Numbered from the stretch's first letter, positions 8,552-18,035 are shown. The stretch: DNA of 38,846 nucleotides from Comamonadaceae bacterium (GCA_947378785.1 CANCLK010000025.1:1-38846), one strand, 5' to 3'. Notes: generated from the letters alone by a model not told the origin. Numbers and translations: made by a program.

Positions 8552-9928
8552 ATGAGCACACCCCACCAGAGTCTTCTGGAAAACTCTAGTACCCAGCTCG
8601 ACGTGCTGCCCAGGGCTGGCGTCAGCTTGTTTTGGCGCACTTTTTTCTTCTTGGCGGTGCTGCTGCTGGTCTCCATCGTGACGTGGCTGCAAACCTTCAG
8701 TTCGCTCGAATCAGAACCCAGAGCGATTCAAAACGCCCAACAAATCGCCTCGTTGGTGAACCTCAGCCATGCGGGATTACGCTACGCTGATGCCATTGCA
8801 CGCGTGTCCCTGATCAAGACACTGGCTGAGCAAGAAGGTGTGCGCATCACCCCGCGAAAGGCCAGCGACCGCTATGTGCCGCTGGGATCTGATCCACTGA
8901 GCCTTCGCATCAGCGAAGAGCTTTACAAACGCATGGGCAGCAGCACGGTCGTGGCGAAATCGGTCAACGGTCAACCGAGCCTGTGGGTCGGCTTTCACAT
9001 TGAAGAAGAGGCTTATTGGCTGCAAACAGATCTGGAGCGGGTCGGTCCGGCACGCAGCAGTACATGGGCCATCTGGTTGACCACCGCGGCGGTGTTGTCG
9101 CTCGCTGGCGCGGCCTTCATTGCGGGCCTGATCAACAGGCCCTTGAAGCAACTTTCGTACGCAGCTGGACGCATGCGTGATGGGGATTTCGACGCCAGCT
9201 TGCTGGATGAAAAAGCCACCACGAGTGAGATTCGGGAAGTCAATATCGGCTTCAATCGCATGGCCGAACAGCTGTCAAAGATGGAGACGGACCGAGCCAT
9301 CATGATGGCGGGCATCTCGCACGACCTGCGCACGCCCTTGGCCCGCCTGCGCTTGGAAACTGAAATGAGCGTGAGCGACGACAGTGCCCGTGAGCACATG
9401 GCCGCCGATATCAGCCAACTCGACGCCATCATTGACAAGTTCATGGACTACGCAAGGCCCGATCAAACGCAGCTCGAAACTGTTCATCTGAACGCGATCG
9501 TTGAAGCCGCTCTGTACACAGTCGCTGACCACAAAGATCTGCATGTCACTGTCAAGATCTCAACCGACTTGACGGTGAAAGCCGACAAGGTGGAGCTTTT
9601 ACGCGCCATCACAAATCTATTGGAAAATGCGCGCCGCTACGGGAAGAGCCCTGGTGCGTCATTCGCCACGGTGGATATCGCAGCAAAAACCAGCGGACAG
9701 TGGGTGCAACTGAAAATTTTGGATCATGGCGCCGGCGTGCCAGAAGACAGTCTGCGCAAATTAACACGCCCCTTTTACAGGGGCGATACGGCGCGCACCT
9801 CAGCCACCGGAGCAGGCCTAGGATTGGCCATTGTTGAAAAGACCATCATCAGCATGGGCGGTGTCTTTTCACTCGCCAATTCAGACACTGGGGGGCTGGC
9901 CGCACATATTAAATTACGACCGGGCTGA
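8552..9928 (+). CDS. envZ: EnvZ-type sensor histidine kinase
   Basis: A 458-residue inner-membrane kinase. From the ATG at 8552: TM1 about residues 28-47, a periplasmic region of about 125 residues, TM2 about 172-194, HAMP about 194-246, then the H box [18 protein letters not shown] with phosphorylatable H257. The N box is at [12 protein letters not shown], and the G boxes appear as LDHGAGVPE and [11 protein letters not shown]. The frame is open to 8504, but the additional residues look non-coding. It should phosphorylate the OmpR protein encoded upstream. Its 3' end overlaps the convergent ispF by 20 bp. No good ribosome site precedes the ATG, consistent with low or coupled translation. Confidence 0.92.
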   Translation: MSTPHQSLLENSSTQLDVLPRAGVSLFWRTFFFLAVLLLVSIVTWLQTFSSLESEPRAIQNAQQIASLVNLSHAGLRYADAIARVSLIKTLAEQEGVRITPRKASDRYVPLGSDPLSLRISEELYKRMGSSTVVAKSVNGQPSLWVGFHIEEEAYWLQTDLERVGPARSSTWAIWLTTAAVLSLAGAAFIAGLINRPLKQLSYAAGRMRDGDFDASLLDEKATTSEIREVNIGFNRMAEQLSKMETDRAIMMAGISHDLRTPLARLRLETEMSVSDDSAREHMAADISQLDAIIDKFMDYARPDQTQLETVHLNAIVEAALYTVADHKDLHVTVKISTDLTVKADKVELLRAITNLLENARRYGKSPGASFATVDIAAKTSGQWVQLKILDHGAGVPEDSLRKLTRPFYRGDTARTSATGAGLGLAIVEKTIISMGGVFSLANSDTGGLAAHIKLRPG

Positions 9929-10439
9929 CCAATAAGACAACTGCCCTCGCCTCCATGCTGAGGCCTTCGCCAACAGGCCCCATCTTTTCGGCAGTCTTGG
10001 CTTTCACATTCACTTGGTCAAACGCCAAGCCCAAAGCGGCCGCAATGCTGCGCTGCATGGCCGGTATGTGAGGCGCTAATTTGGGTGCTTGCGCGATCAC
10101 CGTGCTGTCGATATTGCCGATCGACCAGCCTTGCGCACGCACACGTCGGGCCGCTTCAACCAACAGGACGATGGAATCAGCACCCTTAAATTGCGCATCG
10201 GTGTCCGGAAAATGCCGTCCAATGTCACCCAAGGCGGCAGCGCCGAGCAGCGCATCTGTGATGGCGTGCAACAAAACATCAGCATCAGAGTGGCCCAACA
10301 AGCCGCGTTCATAGGGCACGTGGACACCACCGATGATGAGTGGGCGACCGGCGACCAGCGCATGGGTGTCCCAGCCTTCGCCGATGCGAAAACGTGGAAC
10401 TGATGGTGGCGAAGGCGAGACAGATTCAGTCAATGTCAT
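9909..10439 (-). CDS. ispF: 2-C-methyl-D-erythritol 2,4-cyclodiphosphate synthase
   Basis: A 176-residue enzyme of the MEP isoprenoid pathway, converting CDP-ME 2-phosphate to the cyclodiphosphate. Metal ligands are visible in [10 protein letters not shown] (Asp and His) and [14 protein letters not shown] (His). IGRHFPDTD and [22 protein letters not shown] are family signatures. The N-terminus [17 protein letters not shown] is about 15 residues longer than the minimal family; a shorter start is not obvious. It lies 34 bp downstream of ispD on the same strand, which encodes an earlier step in the pathway (IspE acts between them), and is almost certainly co-transcribed with it. Confidence 0.96.
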   Translation of the reverse strand: MTLTESVSPSPPSVPRFRIGEGWDTHALVAGRPLIIGGVHVPYERGLLGHSDADVLLHAITDALLGAAALGDIGRHFPDTDAQFKGADSIVLLVEAARRVRAQGWSIGNIDSTVIAQAPKLAPHIPAMQRSIAAALGLAFDQVNVKAKTAEKMGPVGEGLSMEARAVVLLVSPVVI

Positions 10440-10473
10440 GATGTCTTGAGTTTTGGTTAAGACGGTGTGTGAA

Positions 10474-11274
10474 TCAACCTTGTCGACTCAGCAAGATGGC
10501 TTCAGCCAAGGCGAAGTCTTCAGGATAAGTGATCTTGAAATTTTGGGCGCTGCCGCGAACCAATTTGGGCGACAAGCCCAAGGCTTCCATCGCGCTGGAC
10601 TCATCGGTGACGACGAGTCCGCTTTGCGCGGCTTGCTCAAGCGCCTGCAACAAAGCACCGATGCGAAACATTTGCGGTGTTTGTGCCAGCCACTTGCCAG
10701 CCCGATCTAAAGTAGCACCCACCCGCGAACCGTTTTCATCGCGGTGTTCAGACTTGAGGGTATCGGCCAAGGGCTGGGCCAACAAACCACCGACGGTATC
10801 GTCACGGCAAGCAGCGATCAAAGCCTCAATTTGCTCGGGGATAATCAAGCATCGGGCGGCATCATGAACCAGCACCCAGTCACTGGCTCGCGCGGCACCC
10901 GGCGTATTGAGCAATGCATGAAGACCGTTTTGAACCGTGGCAGAACGGGTCGCGCCACCGACACGCAATAGATGTTCGCCCTCTGCGTTAAAGCCCGGAA
11001 AGACGTCCTCAAAGTCGCTGTCCTCTGGCGAGATCACCAGCCAAAGCCCAGCCAACGCAGACCCAAGCGCCCGAAAGGCCTCGACCGTGTGGATGATCAT
11101 CGGTGTGCCGGCGATCGGCTGATATTGCTTGGGTAAACCGGCAACGCCACGAACCTCCGGCAACCCGGCACGGGCGCCCTGCCCAGCACACGGAATCAAA
11201 ATGAAGACCCGAACAGGCGGCTCTGCATTTTGAAAATCGGGTGAATTCCGGGATTTTTCTACGTTCTCGCTCAT
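10474..11274 (-). CDS. ispD: 2-C-methyl-D-erythritol 4-phosphate cytidylyltransferase
   Basis: A 266-residue cytidylyltransferase that makes CDP-ME from MEP and CTP. The nucleotide-binding loop is [12 protein letters not shown], followed by [21 protein letters not shown]; an insert of about 8 residues (PEVRGVAG) separates the loop from the PKQY segment. [11 protein letters not shown] and the later [12 protein letters not shown] also fit the family. The N-terminal 20 residues ([20 protein letters not shown]) are outside the conserved fold, and the true start could be slightly different. It is divergent from mfd, with a strong hairpin in the gap, and followed by ispF. Confidence 0.95.
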   Translation of the reverse strand: MSENVEKSRNSPDFQNAEPPVRVFILIPCAGQGARAGLPEVRGVAGLPKQYQPIAGTPMIIHTVEAFRALGSALAGLWLVISPEDSDFEDVFPGFNAEGEHLLRVGGATRSATVQNGLHALLNTPGAARASDWVLVHDAARCLIIPEQIEALIAACRDDTVGGLLAQPLADTLKSEHRDENGSRVGATLDRAGKWLAQTPQMFRIGALLQALEQAAQSGLVVTDESSAMEALGLSPKLVRGSAQNFKITYPEDFALAEAILLSRQG

Positions 11275-11304
11275 GAACTCATCATAGATTCTAAAATCGC
11301 TGCT

Positions 11305-11332
11305 GCACCCCCATCCGTCCGTTTGGGGGTGC
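11305..11332. repeat. GC-rich perfect stem-loop in the ispD-mfd divergent gap
   Basis: GCACCCCCA (11305-11313) and TGGGGGTGC (11324-11332) form a perfect 9-bp inverted repeat with a 10-nt loop. Both flanking genes are transcribed away from it and no T tract follows, so it is not an ordinary terminator. It could be a regulator-binding site or a 5' leader hairpin for either gene. Confidence 0.5.
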
Positions 11333-11417
11333 TTGGCGTTGGCGCCACGTATAGCTTGTTTTTTTGATGGTTTTCCGGACGGCGCGGTCAGTGCGTCTCC
11401 GGTGTTACTGAGTACCC

Positions 11418-14400
11418 ATGGATTTACCCAAACTCGTTCCAGGCAAACGTTTCACACTGCCCCAACCTGTCGGCTCGGCCGACGCTCTGCTGCTGGCCCG
11501 ACTGGGCCTGCGCGAAAAAGCGCTGGGCAAACTCACGGCCATCATCACACCGGATGCGACCACGGCTCAGCGCCTGCTCGACGAACTCGTATTTTTTGCG
11601 CCCGAGCTGCGCTGTGTGATGTTCCCGGACTGGGAAACCCTGCCCTACGACGCCTTTTCACCCCATCAAGATTTAATCAGCGAACGTCTGGCAACGCTCT
11701 GGCGCATCAGCCAGCGCGACAAAGACACCGGCGCTGACCTGGTGATCGTCCCGGCCACCACCGCGCTGTACCGACTCGCACCACCGAGCTTTTTGGCTGG
11801 CTACACCTTTGAGTTCAAGGTCAAACAAAAGCTCAACGAAGCCAAGCTCAAGGCGCAGCTCACGCTGGCCGGCTACAGCCATGTCACCCAAGTGGTGAGC
11901 CCCGGCGAATACGCGGTGCGCGGCGGCCTGATCGACCTGTTCCCGATGGGCTCGTTGGTGCCTTACCGGGTTGACCTGTTCGACGATGAAGTCGACAGCA
12001 TTCGAACCTTTGACCCGGACAGCCAGCGCAGCTTGTACCCGGTGCCCGAAGTGCGGCTGCTGCCAGGCCGTGAATTTCCGATGGACGACGACGCCCGCGC
12101 CAAGTTCAGAAGCCGCTGGCGCGAACTACTCGACGGTGACCCCACCAAAAGCCGCATCTACAAAGACATGGGCAATGGCGTGGCAACGGCCGGCATTGAG
12201 TATTACCTGCCGCTATTTTTTGAAGAAACCGCCACCGTCTTTGACTACCTCGGCAGTCGCCCTGAAGATGCCACCATCGTGCTGCACGGCGACTTGGAAC
12301 CCGCATTTCAACGCTTCTGGCAAGACACCAAAGACCGTTACCGCTTGGTTCAGGGCGTGCCTGAAAGGCCGGCGCTTCCACCGGAATCTCTGTTCCTTGG
12401 CATTGAAGAGTTTTACAGTCGCGCCAACCATTACCCCCAACTCGCCTTGCGGGCTTCAGCAGAAGATGTGGCCGACAGCGCGCACTTTCAAAAGCTGCCT
12501 GAAATGGCCGTGGTCCGGGGCGCAGAAGACCCGCTCGGCAAACTCAAAAAACACATTGCCAGCACGGCGCATCGCGTCTTGATCTTGGCCGAAAGTGATG
12601 GCCGGCGTGAAAGCCTGCTCGACTTTTTGCGCGCCAGCAGCGTCAGCCCACCCGCCTTTGAATCGCTGGAAGACTTTCAGACCAGTCATGAAAAGCTGGG
12701 CATTGCCACGGCAGCGCTCGCCGAAGGCTTCAGTTGGCCCGAAGAAGCCATTGAATTTGTCACCGAGACAGAGCTCTTTGCTGCCGGCGTCACCATTCGC
12801 CGCCGCAACAAAAAGCAAGAACAAGTCAGCGATGTTGAAGCGCTGATCAAAGACCTGTCAGAGCTCAATGTGGGGGACCCGGTGGTGCACAGCGCACACG
12901 GCATTGGCCGCTTCAAAGGCCTCATCAACATGGACTTGGGTCAAGGGCCCAGCGAATTTTTGCACCTGCAATATGCCGACGACGCGACGCTGTATGTGCC
13001 CGTCGGCCAGTTGCATCAGATCAGCCGCTACACCGGTGTCAGTGCCGACGAAGCGCCGCTGCATCGCTTGGGCAGTGGCCAGTGGGAAAAGGCCAAGCGT
13101 CGCGCTGCCGAACAGGTGCGTGACTCAGCCGCCGAGCTGCTGAATATTTACGCTCGCCGAGCCGCCCGCGAGGGCCATGCCTTCCGCTATTCACCTAACG
13201 ACTACGAAACCTTTGCAAACGACTTCGGCTTTGAAGAAACGGCCGACCAGCGCGCCGCCATTCACGCGGTGATTCAAGACATGATCAGCCCTCGCCCGAT
13301 GGACCGGCTGATCTGCGGCGATGTGGGATTTGGAAAAACCGAAGTGGCTTTGCGCGCCGCCTTCATCGCCATCACCGGCGGCAAGCAGGTCGCCCTGCTG
13401 GCACCGACGACGCTGTTGGCAGAGCAGCATTACCAAACGCTGGTCGACCGCTTTTCAAAGTGGCCGGTCAAGGTGGCAGAGATGAGCCGTTTTCGATCGG
13501 CCAAAGAAATCACCGCCGCCATGAAGGGCATTGCCGACGGCACGGTGGACATCGTCGTCGGCACGCACAAGCTACTGAGCAAGGACGCAAAGTTTCAACG
13601 TTTGGGTCTGCTCATCATTGACGAAGAACATCGTTTTGGCGTTCGCCACAAAGAGACCATGAAGGCGTTTCGCGCCGAGGTCGATGTGCTGACGATGACC
13701 GCCACACCGATCCCGCGCACGCTGGGTATGGCTCTCGAAGGCCTGCGCGACCTGAGCGTCATCGCCACCGCACCGCAGCGGCGCCTGGCCATCAAAACCT
13801 TTGTGCGCAGCGAAAGCAATGGTGTGATTCGGGAAGCCGTGCTGCGCGAACTCAAGCGCGGCGGACAGGTTTACTTTTTGCACAACGAGGTCGACACCAT
13901 CCAGAATCGACGCGAAAAGCTGGAAGCCTTGCTGCCCGAAGCACGCATCGCCGTAGCGCACGGCCAGATGCCCGAGCGCGAACTTGAAAAAGTCATGAAG
14001 GATTTTGTCGCGCAGCGCTACAACCTGCTGCTGTGTTCGACCATCATCGAGACCGGCATCGACGTGCCGACTGCCAACACCATCGTCATGGCGCGCGCTG
14101 ACAAGTTCGGCCTGGCGCAGCTGCACCAACTGCGTGGCCGCGTGGGTCGCAGCCACCACCAAGCCTATGCCTACCTGATGGTGCCCGACATTGAAGGCCT
14201 GACCAAGCAGGCCAGCCAGCGGCTCGACGCGATTCAACAAATGGAAGAACTCGGCTCAGGCTTTTACTTGGCCATGCACGATCTGGAGATTCGCGGCGCC
14301 GGCGAAGTGCTGGGTGAAAACCAGTCCGGCAACATGCTCGAAGTCGGCTTCCAACTTTACAACGAAATGCTGTCCGAGGCCGTGCGTTGCTTAAAAGCCG

Positions 14401-14909
14401 GCATTGAACCTGACTTGCTGAATCCCCTCCACGTTGGCACGGAAATCAACCTGCATGCACCCGCCCTGCTACCGGATGACTATTGCGGCGATGTGCACTT
14501 GCGCTTGAGCTTTTACAAAAAACTCGCAGTCGCCAAAACGGCCGATCAGATCGACAACTTGCTCGAAGAAATTGTCGATCGCTTTGGCAAGTTGCCGCCG
14601 CAGGGCCAGACCCTCATCGACATGCACCGCCTGCGTGTGCTGGCCAAGCCCTATGGCGTGGTGAAGGTCGATGCAGCGCCGGGCGTGATCCACATCACCT
14701 TCCAGAAAGATCCACCAATCGAGAGCATGGCGATCATGCATTTGATCCAGAAAAACAAGCACATCAAGCTCGCTGGTAACGACAAGTTGCGTATTGAGCG
14801 CGAACTGCCTGAACCCAAAGACCGAGCCCAGATGGTGCGAGATGTACTGCGCTCGCTCGGCCAACCTCGCGTTGATGCCGTGCCGACCGTATCGGCAAAA
14901 ACGCTCTGA
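11418..14909 (+). CDS. mfd: Transcription-repair coupling factor
   Basis: A 1163-residue Mfd, the normal length. It releases RNA polymerase stalled at DNA damage and recruits UvrA for nucleotide excision repair. Domains in order: UvrB-homology N-terminal region (about 1-330), CarD-like RNA polymerase interaction domain (about 475-570, starting ELNVGDPVVHSAHGIGRFKG), and the translocase motor with Walker A GDVGFGKT at about 633-640 and the DEEH box (LLIIDEEHRFGVRHKE) at about 734-737. Helicase C follows (IIETGIDVPTANTIV, QLRGRVGRSHHQAYAY), then a C-terminal TRCF domain. The ATG at 11418 (MDLPKLVPGKRFTLPQP) fits, with no strong Shine-Dalgarno. serB follows after 44 bp and may share the transcript. 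Confidence 0.97.
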   Translation: MDLPKLVPGKRFTLPQPVGSADALLLARLGLREKALGKLTAIITPDATTAQRLLDELVFFAPELRCVMFPDWETLPYDAFSPHQDLISERLATLWRISQRDKDTGADLVIVPATTALYRLAPPSFLAGYTFEFKVKQKLNEAKLKAQLTLAGYSHVTQVVSPGEYAVRGGLIDLFPMGSLVPYRVDLFDDEVDSIRTFDPDSQRSLYPVPEVRLLPGREFPMDDDARAKFRSRWRELLDGDPTKSRIYKDMGNGVATAGIEYYLPLFFEETATVFDYLGSRPEDATIVLHGDLEPAFQRFWQDTKDRYRLVQGVPERPALPPESLFLGIEEFYSRANHYPQLALRASAEDVADSAHFQKLPEMAVVRGAEDPLGKLKKHIASTAHRVLILAESDGRRESLLDFLRASSVSPPAFESLEDFQTSHEKLGIATAALAEGFSWPEEAIEFVTETELFAAGVTIRRRNKKQEQVSDVEALIKDLSELNVGDPVVHSAHGIGRFKGLINMDLGQGPSEFLHLQYADDATLYVPVGQLHQISRYTGVSADEAPLHRLGSGQWEKAKRRAAEQVRDSAAELLNIYARRAAREGHAFRYSPNDYETFANDFGFEETADQRAAIHAVIQDMISPRPMDRLICGDVGFGKTEVALRAAFIAITGGKQVALLAPTTLLAEQHYQTLVDRFSKWPVKVAEMSRFRSAKEITAAMKGIADGTVDIVVGTHKLLSKDAKFQRLGLLIIDEEHRFGVRHKETMKAFRAEVDVLTMTATPIPRTLGMALEGLRDLSVIATAPQRRLAIKTFVRSESNGVIREAVLRELKRGGQVYFLHNEVDTIQNRREKLEALLPEARIAVAHGQMPERELEKVMKDFVAQRYNLLLCSTIIETGIDVPTANTIVMARADKFGLAQLHQLRGRVGRSHHQAYAYLMVPDIEGLTKQASQRLDAIQQMEELGSGFYLAMHDLEIRGAGEVLGENQSGNMLEVGFQLYNEMLSEAVRCLKAGIEPDLLNPLHVGTEINLHAPALLPDDYCGDVHLRLSFYKKLAVAKTADQIDNLLEEIVDRFGKLPPQGQTLIDMHRLRVLAKPYGVVKVDAAPGVIHITFQKDPPIESMAIMHLIQKNKHIKLAGNDKLRIERELPEPKDRAQMVRDVLRSLGQPRVDAVPTVSAKTL

Positions 14910-14953
14910 AACAGCAACTCAAAATCACCTCGACACCCTCTAAATTGACCTCA

Positions 14954-15682
14954 ATGACAAGCAACACAGCCCTTCCCTACGGCCCCGGCCTTGACGTCAA
15001 GTCGAACGTCAATAAACGACCCCTCAGCGACTTCAAATTGATTGCATTTGACATGGACTCAACGCTGATCAACATCGAATGCGTCGACGAAATTGCCGAT
15101 GCGGTGGGTCGCAAAGCCGAGGTCTCTGCCATCACCGAAGCGGCGATGCGCGGGGAGATCGCAGACTACAAGGAAAGCTTGCGCCAGCGCGTTGCGCTGC
15201 TCAAAGGCGTGCACGCGGACAGCATGGAAGGTGTCTACCGTGAACGTTTACGCCTGAATCCCGGTGCGGCAGAGCTGGTCGCAGCTTGCAAGAAAGTGGG
15301 TATGAAGGTGCTGTTGGTGAGCGGTGGTTTTACGTTTTTCACCGATCGCGTGCGAGACGAACTGGTCATTGATTTCACGCGCTCCAATGTCCTCGAAATC
15401 GAAGACGGTCTATTGACCGGCCGCATGGTGGATCAGCCTTGGGGCGACATTTGTGACGGCGATGAGAAAAAGAAAATGCTGTTGCAAACCTGTGCCCAGA
15501 TGGGCATCAGCCCATTAGAAGCCATCGCCATGGGCGACGGCGCCAATGACCTGCCGATGATGAGCGTTGCCGGGCTGTCGGTGGCGTACCACGCTAAGCC
15601 GCAAGTGCGCGAACAAGCCATGGTGGCGATCTCTGAAGGCGGGCTTGATCGGTTGCTGGAATTGTTGAGCACTGACAACTAA
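14954..15682 (+). CDS. serB: Phosphoserine phosphatase
   Basis: A 242-residue HAD-superfamily phosphatase that dephosphorylates phosphoserine, the last step of serine synthesis. Motif I is FDMDSTLIN with the nucleophile D33 and acid/base D35. ECVDEIAD follows it, motif II is LLVSGGFTFF, and motif IV is AMGDGANDLPMM. The start is set at the ATG at 14954 (MTSNTALPYG); an in-frame TTG at 14945 adds only three residues. It is shorter than the E. coli enzyme because the N-terminal ACT-like region is missing, as in many betaproteobacterial SerB proteins. The genomic context (behind mfd) is not metabolic. Confidence 0.95.
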   Translation: MTSNTALPYGPGLDVKSNVNKRPLSDFKLIAFDMDSTLINIECVDEIADAVGRKAEVSAITEAAMRGEIADYKESLRQRVALLKGVHADSMEGVYRERLRLNPGAAELVAACKKVGMKVLLVSGGFTFFTDRVRDELVIDFTRSNVLEIEDGLLTGRMVDQPWGDICDGDEKKKMLLQTCAQMGISPLEAIAMGDGANDLPMMSVAGLSVAYHAKPQVREQAMVAISEGGLDRLLELLSTDN

Positions 15683-15722
15683 ATTAATTTAATCATTTTT
15701 TATTGCTTTAGCTCTTCAGCAA

Positions 15723-15756
15723 ATGTTAAAGTTACGTTTTAATAACGTATTAACAT
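15723..15756. repeat. Compound inverted repeat upstream of the secreted surface-adhesin-like gene
   Basis: Outer arms ATGTTAA (15723-15729) and TTAACAT (15750-15756) enclose inner arms TACGTT (15733-15738) and AACGTA (15744-15749), with a central TTAAT. Thirteen base pairs per side match perfectly; only a 3-base bulge (15730-15732) interrupts the left side. It ends 5 bp before the chosen ATG (15762). It may be an operator over the promoter or a leader hairpin covering the ribosome site. Confidence 0.5.
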
Positions 15757-15761
15757 ATTCA

Positions 15762-16208
15762 ATGGTCAATTTCTTGAGGAGTAAATGCCCATCTCGGCTA
15801 TTCGCTCTTCTTCTTTTGCTGTCACCTACAACACAGGCCGCCACTTGGTTTGTACTCGAGGCACCAGGAAGCGTCAGTGCCGTCACGATTGAAGTGGATC
15901 TTGAATCCCTTCGCAGTCGCGGCGAGAAGCGCGATGTGATCACCCGTATCACTTACCCAGTGCTTCAAAGGAAGCAAGACCTCAGCTTTCAGTCCGTCAT
16001 TGCAGAGCTTGAAATTTCATGCAACAGCGATCTGGACATTTGGAAAAGTGTCAGTTTCTTCGCCGGCAGCACTGAAGGCAAACCGCTCAGTTCTGAAAAT
16101 TACGGGACTGCTGGGGTATCCAGAAGCGTTTTGAAGTTGCTGCCAGAAAAAGCTTGGGCAACATTACAAAGAAGCGCCTGCGGCAGAACAAGCACCCTAG
16201 CGCCCTGA
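15762..16208 (+). CDS. Secreted protein, surface-adhesin E-like
   Basis: A 148-residue exported protein from the ATG at 15762. The signal peptide is MVNFLRSKCPSRLF, then a poly-Leu core and TTQA before the probable cleavage site after residue 26. The mature region begins ATWFVLEAPG, has a central ITYPV...SFQSVIAELEISC segment and a late WATLQRSACG with a second cysteine. This arrangement resembles the small 'surface-adhesin protein E' family, whose bacterial members are mostly uncharacterised, so adhesion should not be assumed. An upstream in-frame ATG at 15723 would add 13 residues before the signal peptide and lies inside an inverted repeat. A GAGGAG at 15776-15781 sits inside the frame and precedes an out-of-frame ATG at 15785, so the start is not settled. 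Confidence 0.65.
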   Translation: MVNFLRSKCPSRLFALLLLLSPTTQAATWFVLEAPGSVSAVTIEVDLESLRSRGEKRDVITRITYPVLQRKQDLSFQSVIAELEISCNSDLDIWKSVSFFAGSTEGKPLSSENYGTAGVSRSVLKLLPEKAWATLQRSACGRTSTLAP

Positions 16209-16245
16209 AAAAAAACGGATTCAGCAGCCTGACATGGCGGTTGAT

Positions 16246-17514
16246 TCAACCAAACTTGCGGGCAGCATCAATCGCCAAACCCGCACCAATGCTGCCAAAC
16301 AAATCGCCTTCTATGCGTTGCGCCTGGGGCAACAGTACGCCAACGCTCTGGCGCAACAGCGGTACACCACTCGAACCACCGGTGAAAAATACCGTGTCGA
16401 CTTGATCAGCGGCGACACCTGCATCGCGCAGCAGTTTGTTGACTGTCTCTCCAATGCGGCCCACCAGGATCGCAATGGCATGGTCAAAAACAGCCCGCTG
16501 TAGAAGCAGATCTTTTGACACGCCAAGCCGGCTCAAATCCAGAGTGGCTTCTGACTCAGTGGATAGATTGATCTTGGCAGCCTCGACCTGCAGCGCCAGC
16601 CAATGGCCGTCTTTTTGCTGCACCAAATTTTGCAAAGCTTGCAGCTTCTCTGGCTCGCGCCCTTCGCGCGTCACTTCGACAATCTGCGCCCAAGCCTTGC
16701 GTGTGTAGACTTGGTTGATGGTGTGCCAAGTGGCCAGATTGAAGTATGGCGACGAAGGCACTTCCAAGCCACTTTTGAGTTGGCTACCCAGCCCCAGCAA
16801 GGGCATGACGCCAGCCAGACTGAGGTGTTTGTCAAAGTCCGTGCCGCCAATGTGCACGCCGCCGCTGGCCAAAATATCGTCTTTGCGTTCAAGCTTGCGA
16901 GCCCGATCAGGTCCCAGCCGAACCAGTGCAAAGTCTGAGGTGCCGCCGCCAATGTCGACCACCAGCACCAGTTCCTCCTGGCTGATCTGTGACTCGTAAT
17001 CAAACGCAGCGGCAATCGGCTCGTACTGAAACTCGATGTGACGCAGACCCGCCGCGCGGGCGATCTCGGCGAGTGTATTTTCGGCCACCTTGTCTGCTTG
17101 TGGATCGTCATCAACGAAGTAGACCGGACGCCCGATCACAGCGCTGCTGAAACTTTGTCCAGCTGACACCTCTGCGCGGCTTTTGAGCTCACCAATGAAA
17201 AGCGCAAGCAGTTCCCGAAACGGCAGGACCCGACCTGCGACTTCGGTGAAGTCATCCATCAATGACGTCCCGAGCAGGCTTTTCAGGGAGCGCATAAGGC
17301 GGCCTTCGTCGCCGCTGAGGTAGTCGGCCAAAGCCGCACGACCGTAGCTGGTCACGCTGTCTTCAGCGTGGAAAAAAACCACCGATGGCAAGGTCAGTTT
17401 GTCGCCCTCCAGCGCCAGCAGCGCGGCCTGACTCGGTCTGTGCCAACCGACCGTTGAATTGGAGGTGCCGAAGTCAATGCCGCAGGCACGGGCTGCACCC
17501 TTCACAGTGGCCAT
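16246..17514 (-). CDS. yegD: Hsp70-family protein, YegD-like
   Basis: A 422-residue actin-fold ATPase resembling the nucleotide-binding half of Hsp70. Phosphate 1 is ACGIDFGTSNSTVGW (residues about 10-24), phosphate 2 is VLVVDIGGGTSDFALVRLG, and the adenosine-binding segment is VFFTGGSSGVPLLR near 375-388. There is no typical Hsp70 substrate-binding domain or lid, as in YegD proteins. The role of the family is not established; it is annotated as a putative chaperone. The upstream gene on the same strand ends 5 bp before its start, suggesting a two-gene operon. Confidence 0.88.
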   Translation of the reverse strand: MATVKGAARACGIDFGTSNSTVGWHRPSQAALLALEGDKLTLPSVVFFHAEDSVTSYGRAALADYLSGDEGRLMRSLKSLLGTSLMDDFTEVAGRVLPFRELLALFIGELKSRAEVSAGQSFSSAVIGRPVYFVDDDPQADKVAENTLAEIARAAGLRHIEFQYEPIAAAFDYESQISQEELVLVVDIGGGTSDFALVRLGPDRARKLERKDDILASGGVHIGGTDFDKHLSLAGVMPLLGLGSQLKSGLEVPSSPYFNLATWHTINQVYTRKAWAQIVEVTREGREPEKLQALQNLVQQKDGHWLALQVEAAKINLSTESEATLDLSRLGVSKDLLLQRAVFDHAIAILVGRIGETVNKLLRDAGVAADQVDTVFFTGGSSGVPLLRQSVGVLLPQAQRIEGDLFGSIGAGLAIDAARKFG

Positions 17515-17519
17515 TGCTT

Positions 17520-18035
17520 TCAGCTCGGCTTCTTGAATTGCTTCTCAGCCCAAGCGATGGCGCTGCTGCGGCTGAGTTTGAACGATGCCGACACACGCAC
17601 TTCGGCGAGTAACTCGCCAGCGTCATCATGAGCACTCAGGGTGCCATAGGGGTTGTCTTCGTCAGGCACGATGTCAAGCGACACCGTCACACGTGCAGTA
17701 CCGGCGGTGACGGTGATGCTCTGGTGAAGCGATGCATGCAATTGCTGTTCGTGGCGGCGAACAAACTCAGAAGCCGTCTTCACCAGTGTGTTGAAAGCCG
17801 TGCCGTCGAGCGGCTTCGGATTTTTCTTGTCGCGGCCCATCGTCCAAGGCCCGATCAAGGCGGGTTCGGGTTCGCCGTCTTTGATCATGGCCACGGCCCA
17901 GCCGTCATCGTCTTCATTTTTCAGCACCCGTGCAGTCCAGCCATCGTCTTGCCACAAACGCGGCTGCTGGACAAGGCTGGGCTCATCGGCAAAGGTGCCA
18001 TCATTGAGCGGGAGGTGCGAATCGGAAGCGTTCAA
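17520..18035 (-). CDS. Uncharacterised acidic protein paired with the YegD-like gene (171 aa)
   Basis: I do not recognise a named domain. The protein is soluble, acidic at the N-terminus (MNASDSHLPLNDGTFADEP), with a central block ALIGPWTMGRDKKNPKPLD and a beta-rich C-terminal half (SITVTAGTARVTVSLDIV, GELLAEVRVSASFKL). It ends in a basic tail, AEKQFKKPS. There is no signal peptide or membrane helix. The spacing of 5 bp to the YegD-like gene indicates co-transcription, and a partner or client of the Hsp70-like protein is the simplest idea, though nothing in the sequence proves this. The coding frame is intact over its full length. Confidence 0.75.
   Translation of the reverse strand: MNASDSHLPLNDGTFADEPSLVQQPRLWQDDGWTARVLKNEDDDGWAVAMIKDGEPEPALIGPWTMGRDKKNPKPLDGTAFNTLVKTASEFVRRHEQQLHASLHQSITVTAGTARVTVSLDIVPDEDNPYGTLSAHDDAGELLAEVRVSASFKLSRSSAIAWAEKQFKKPS

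Noticed and set aside
13572..14240. 222-codon minus-strand frame opposite mfd
   Set aside because: Antisense to the mfd motor domain, with no independent support.
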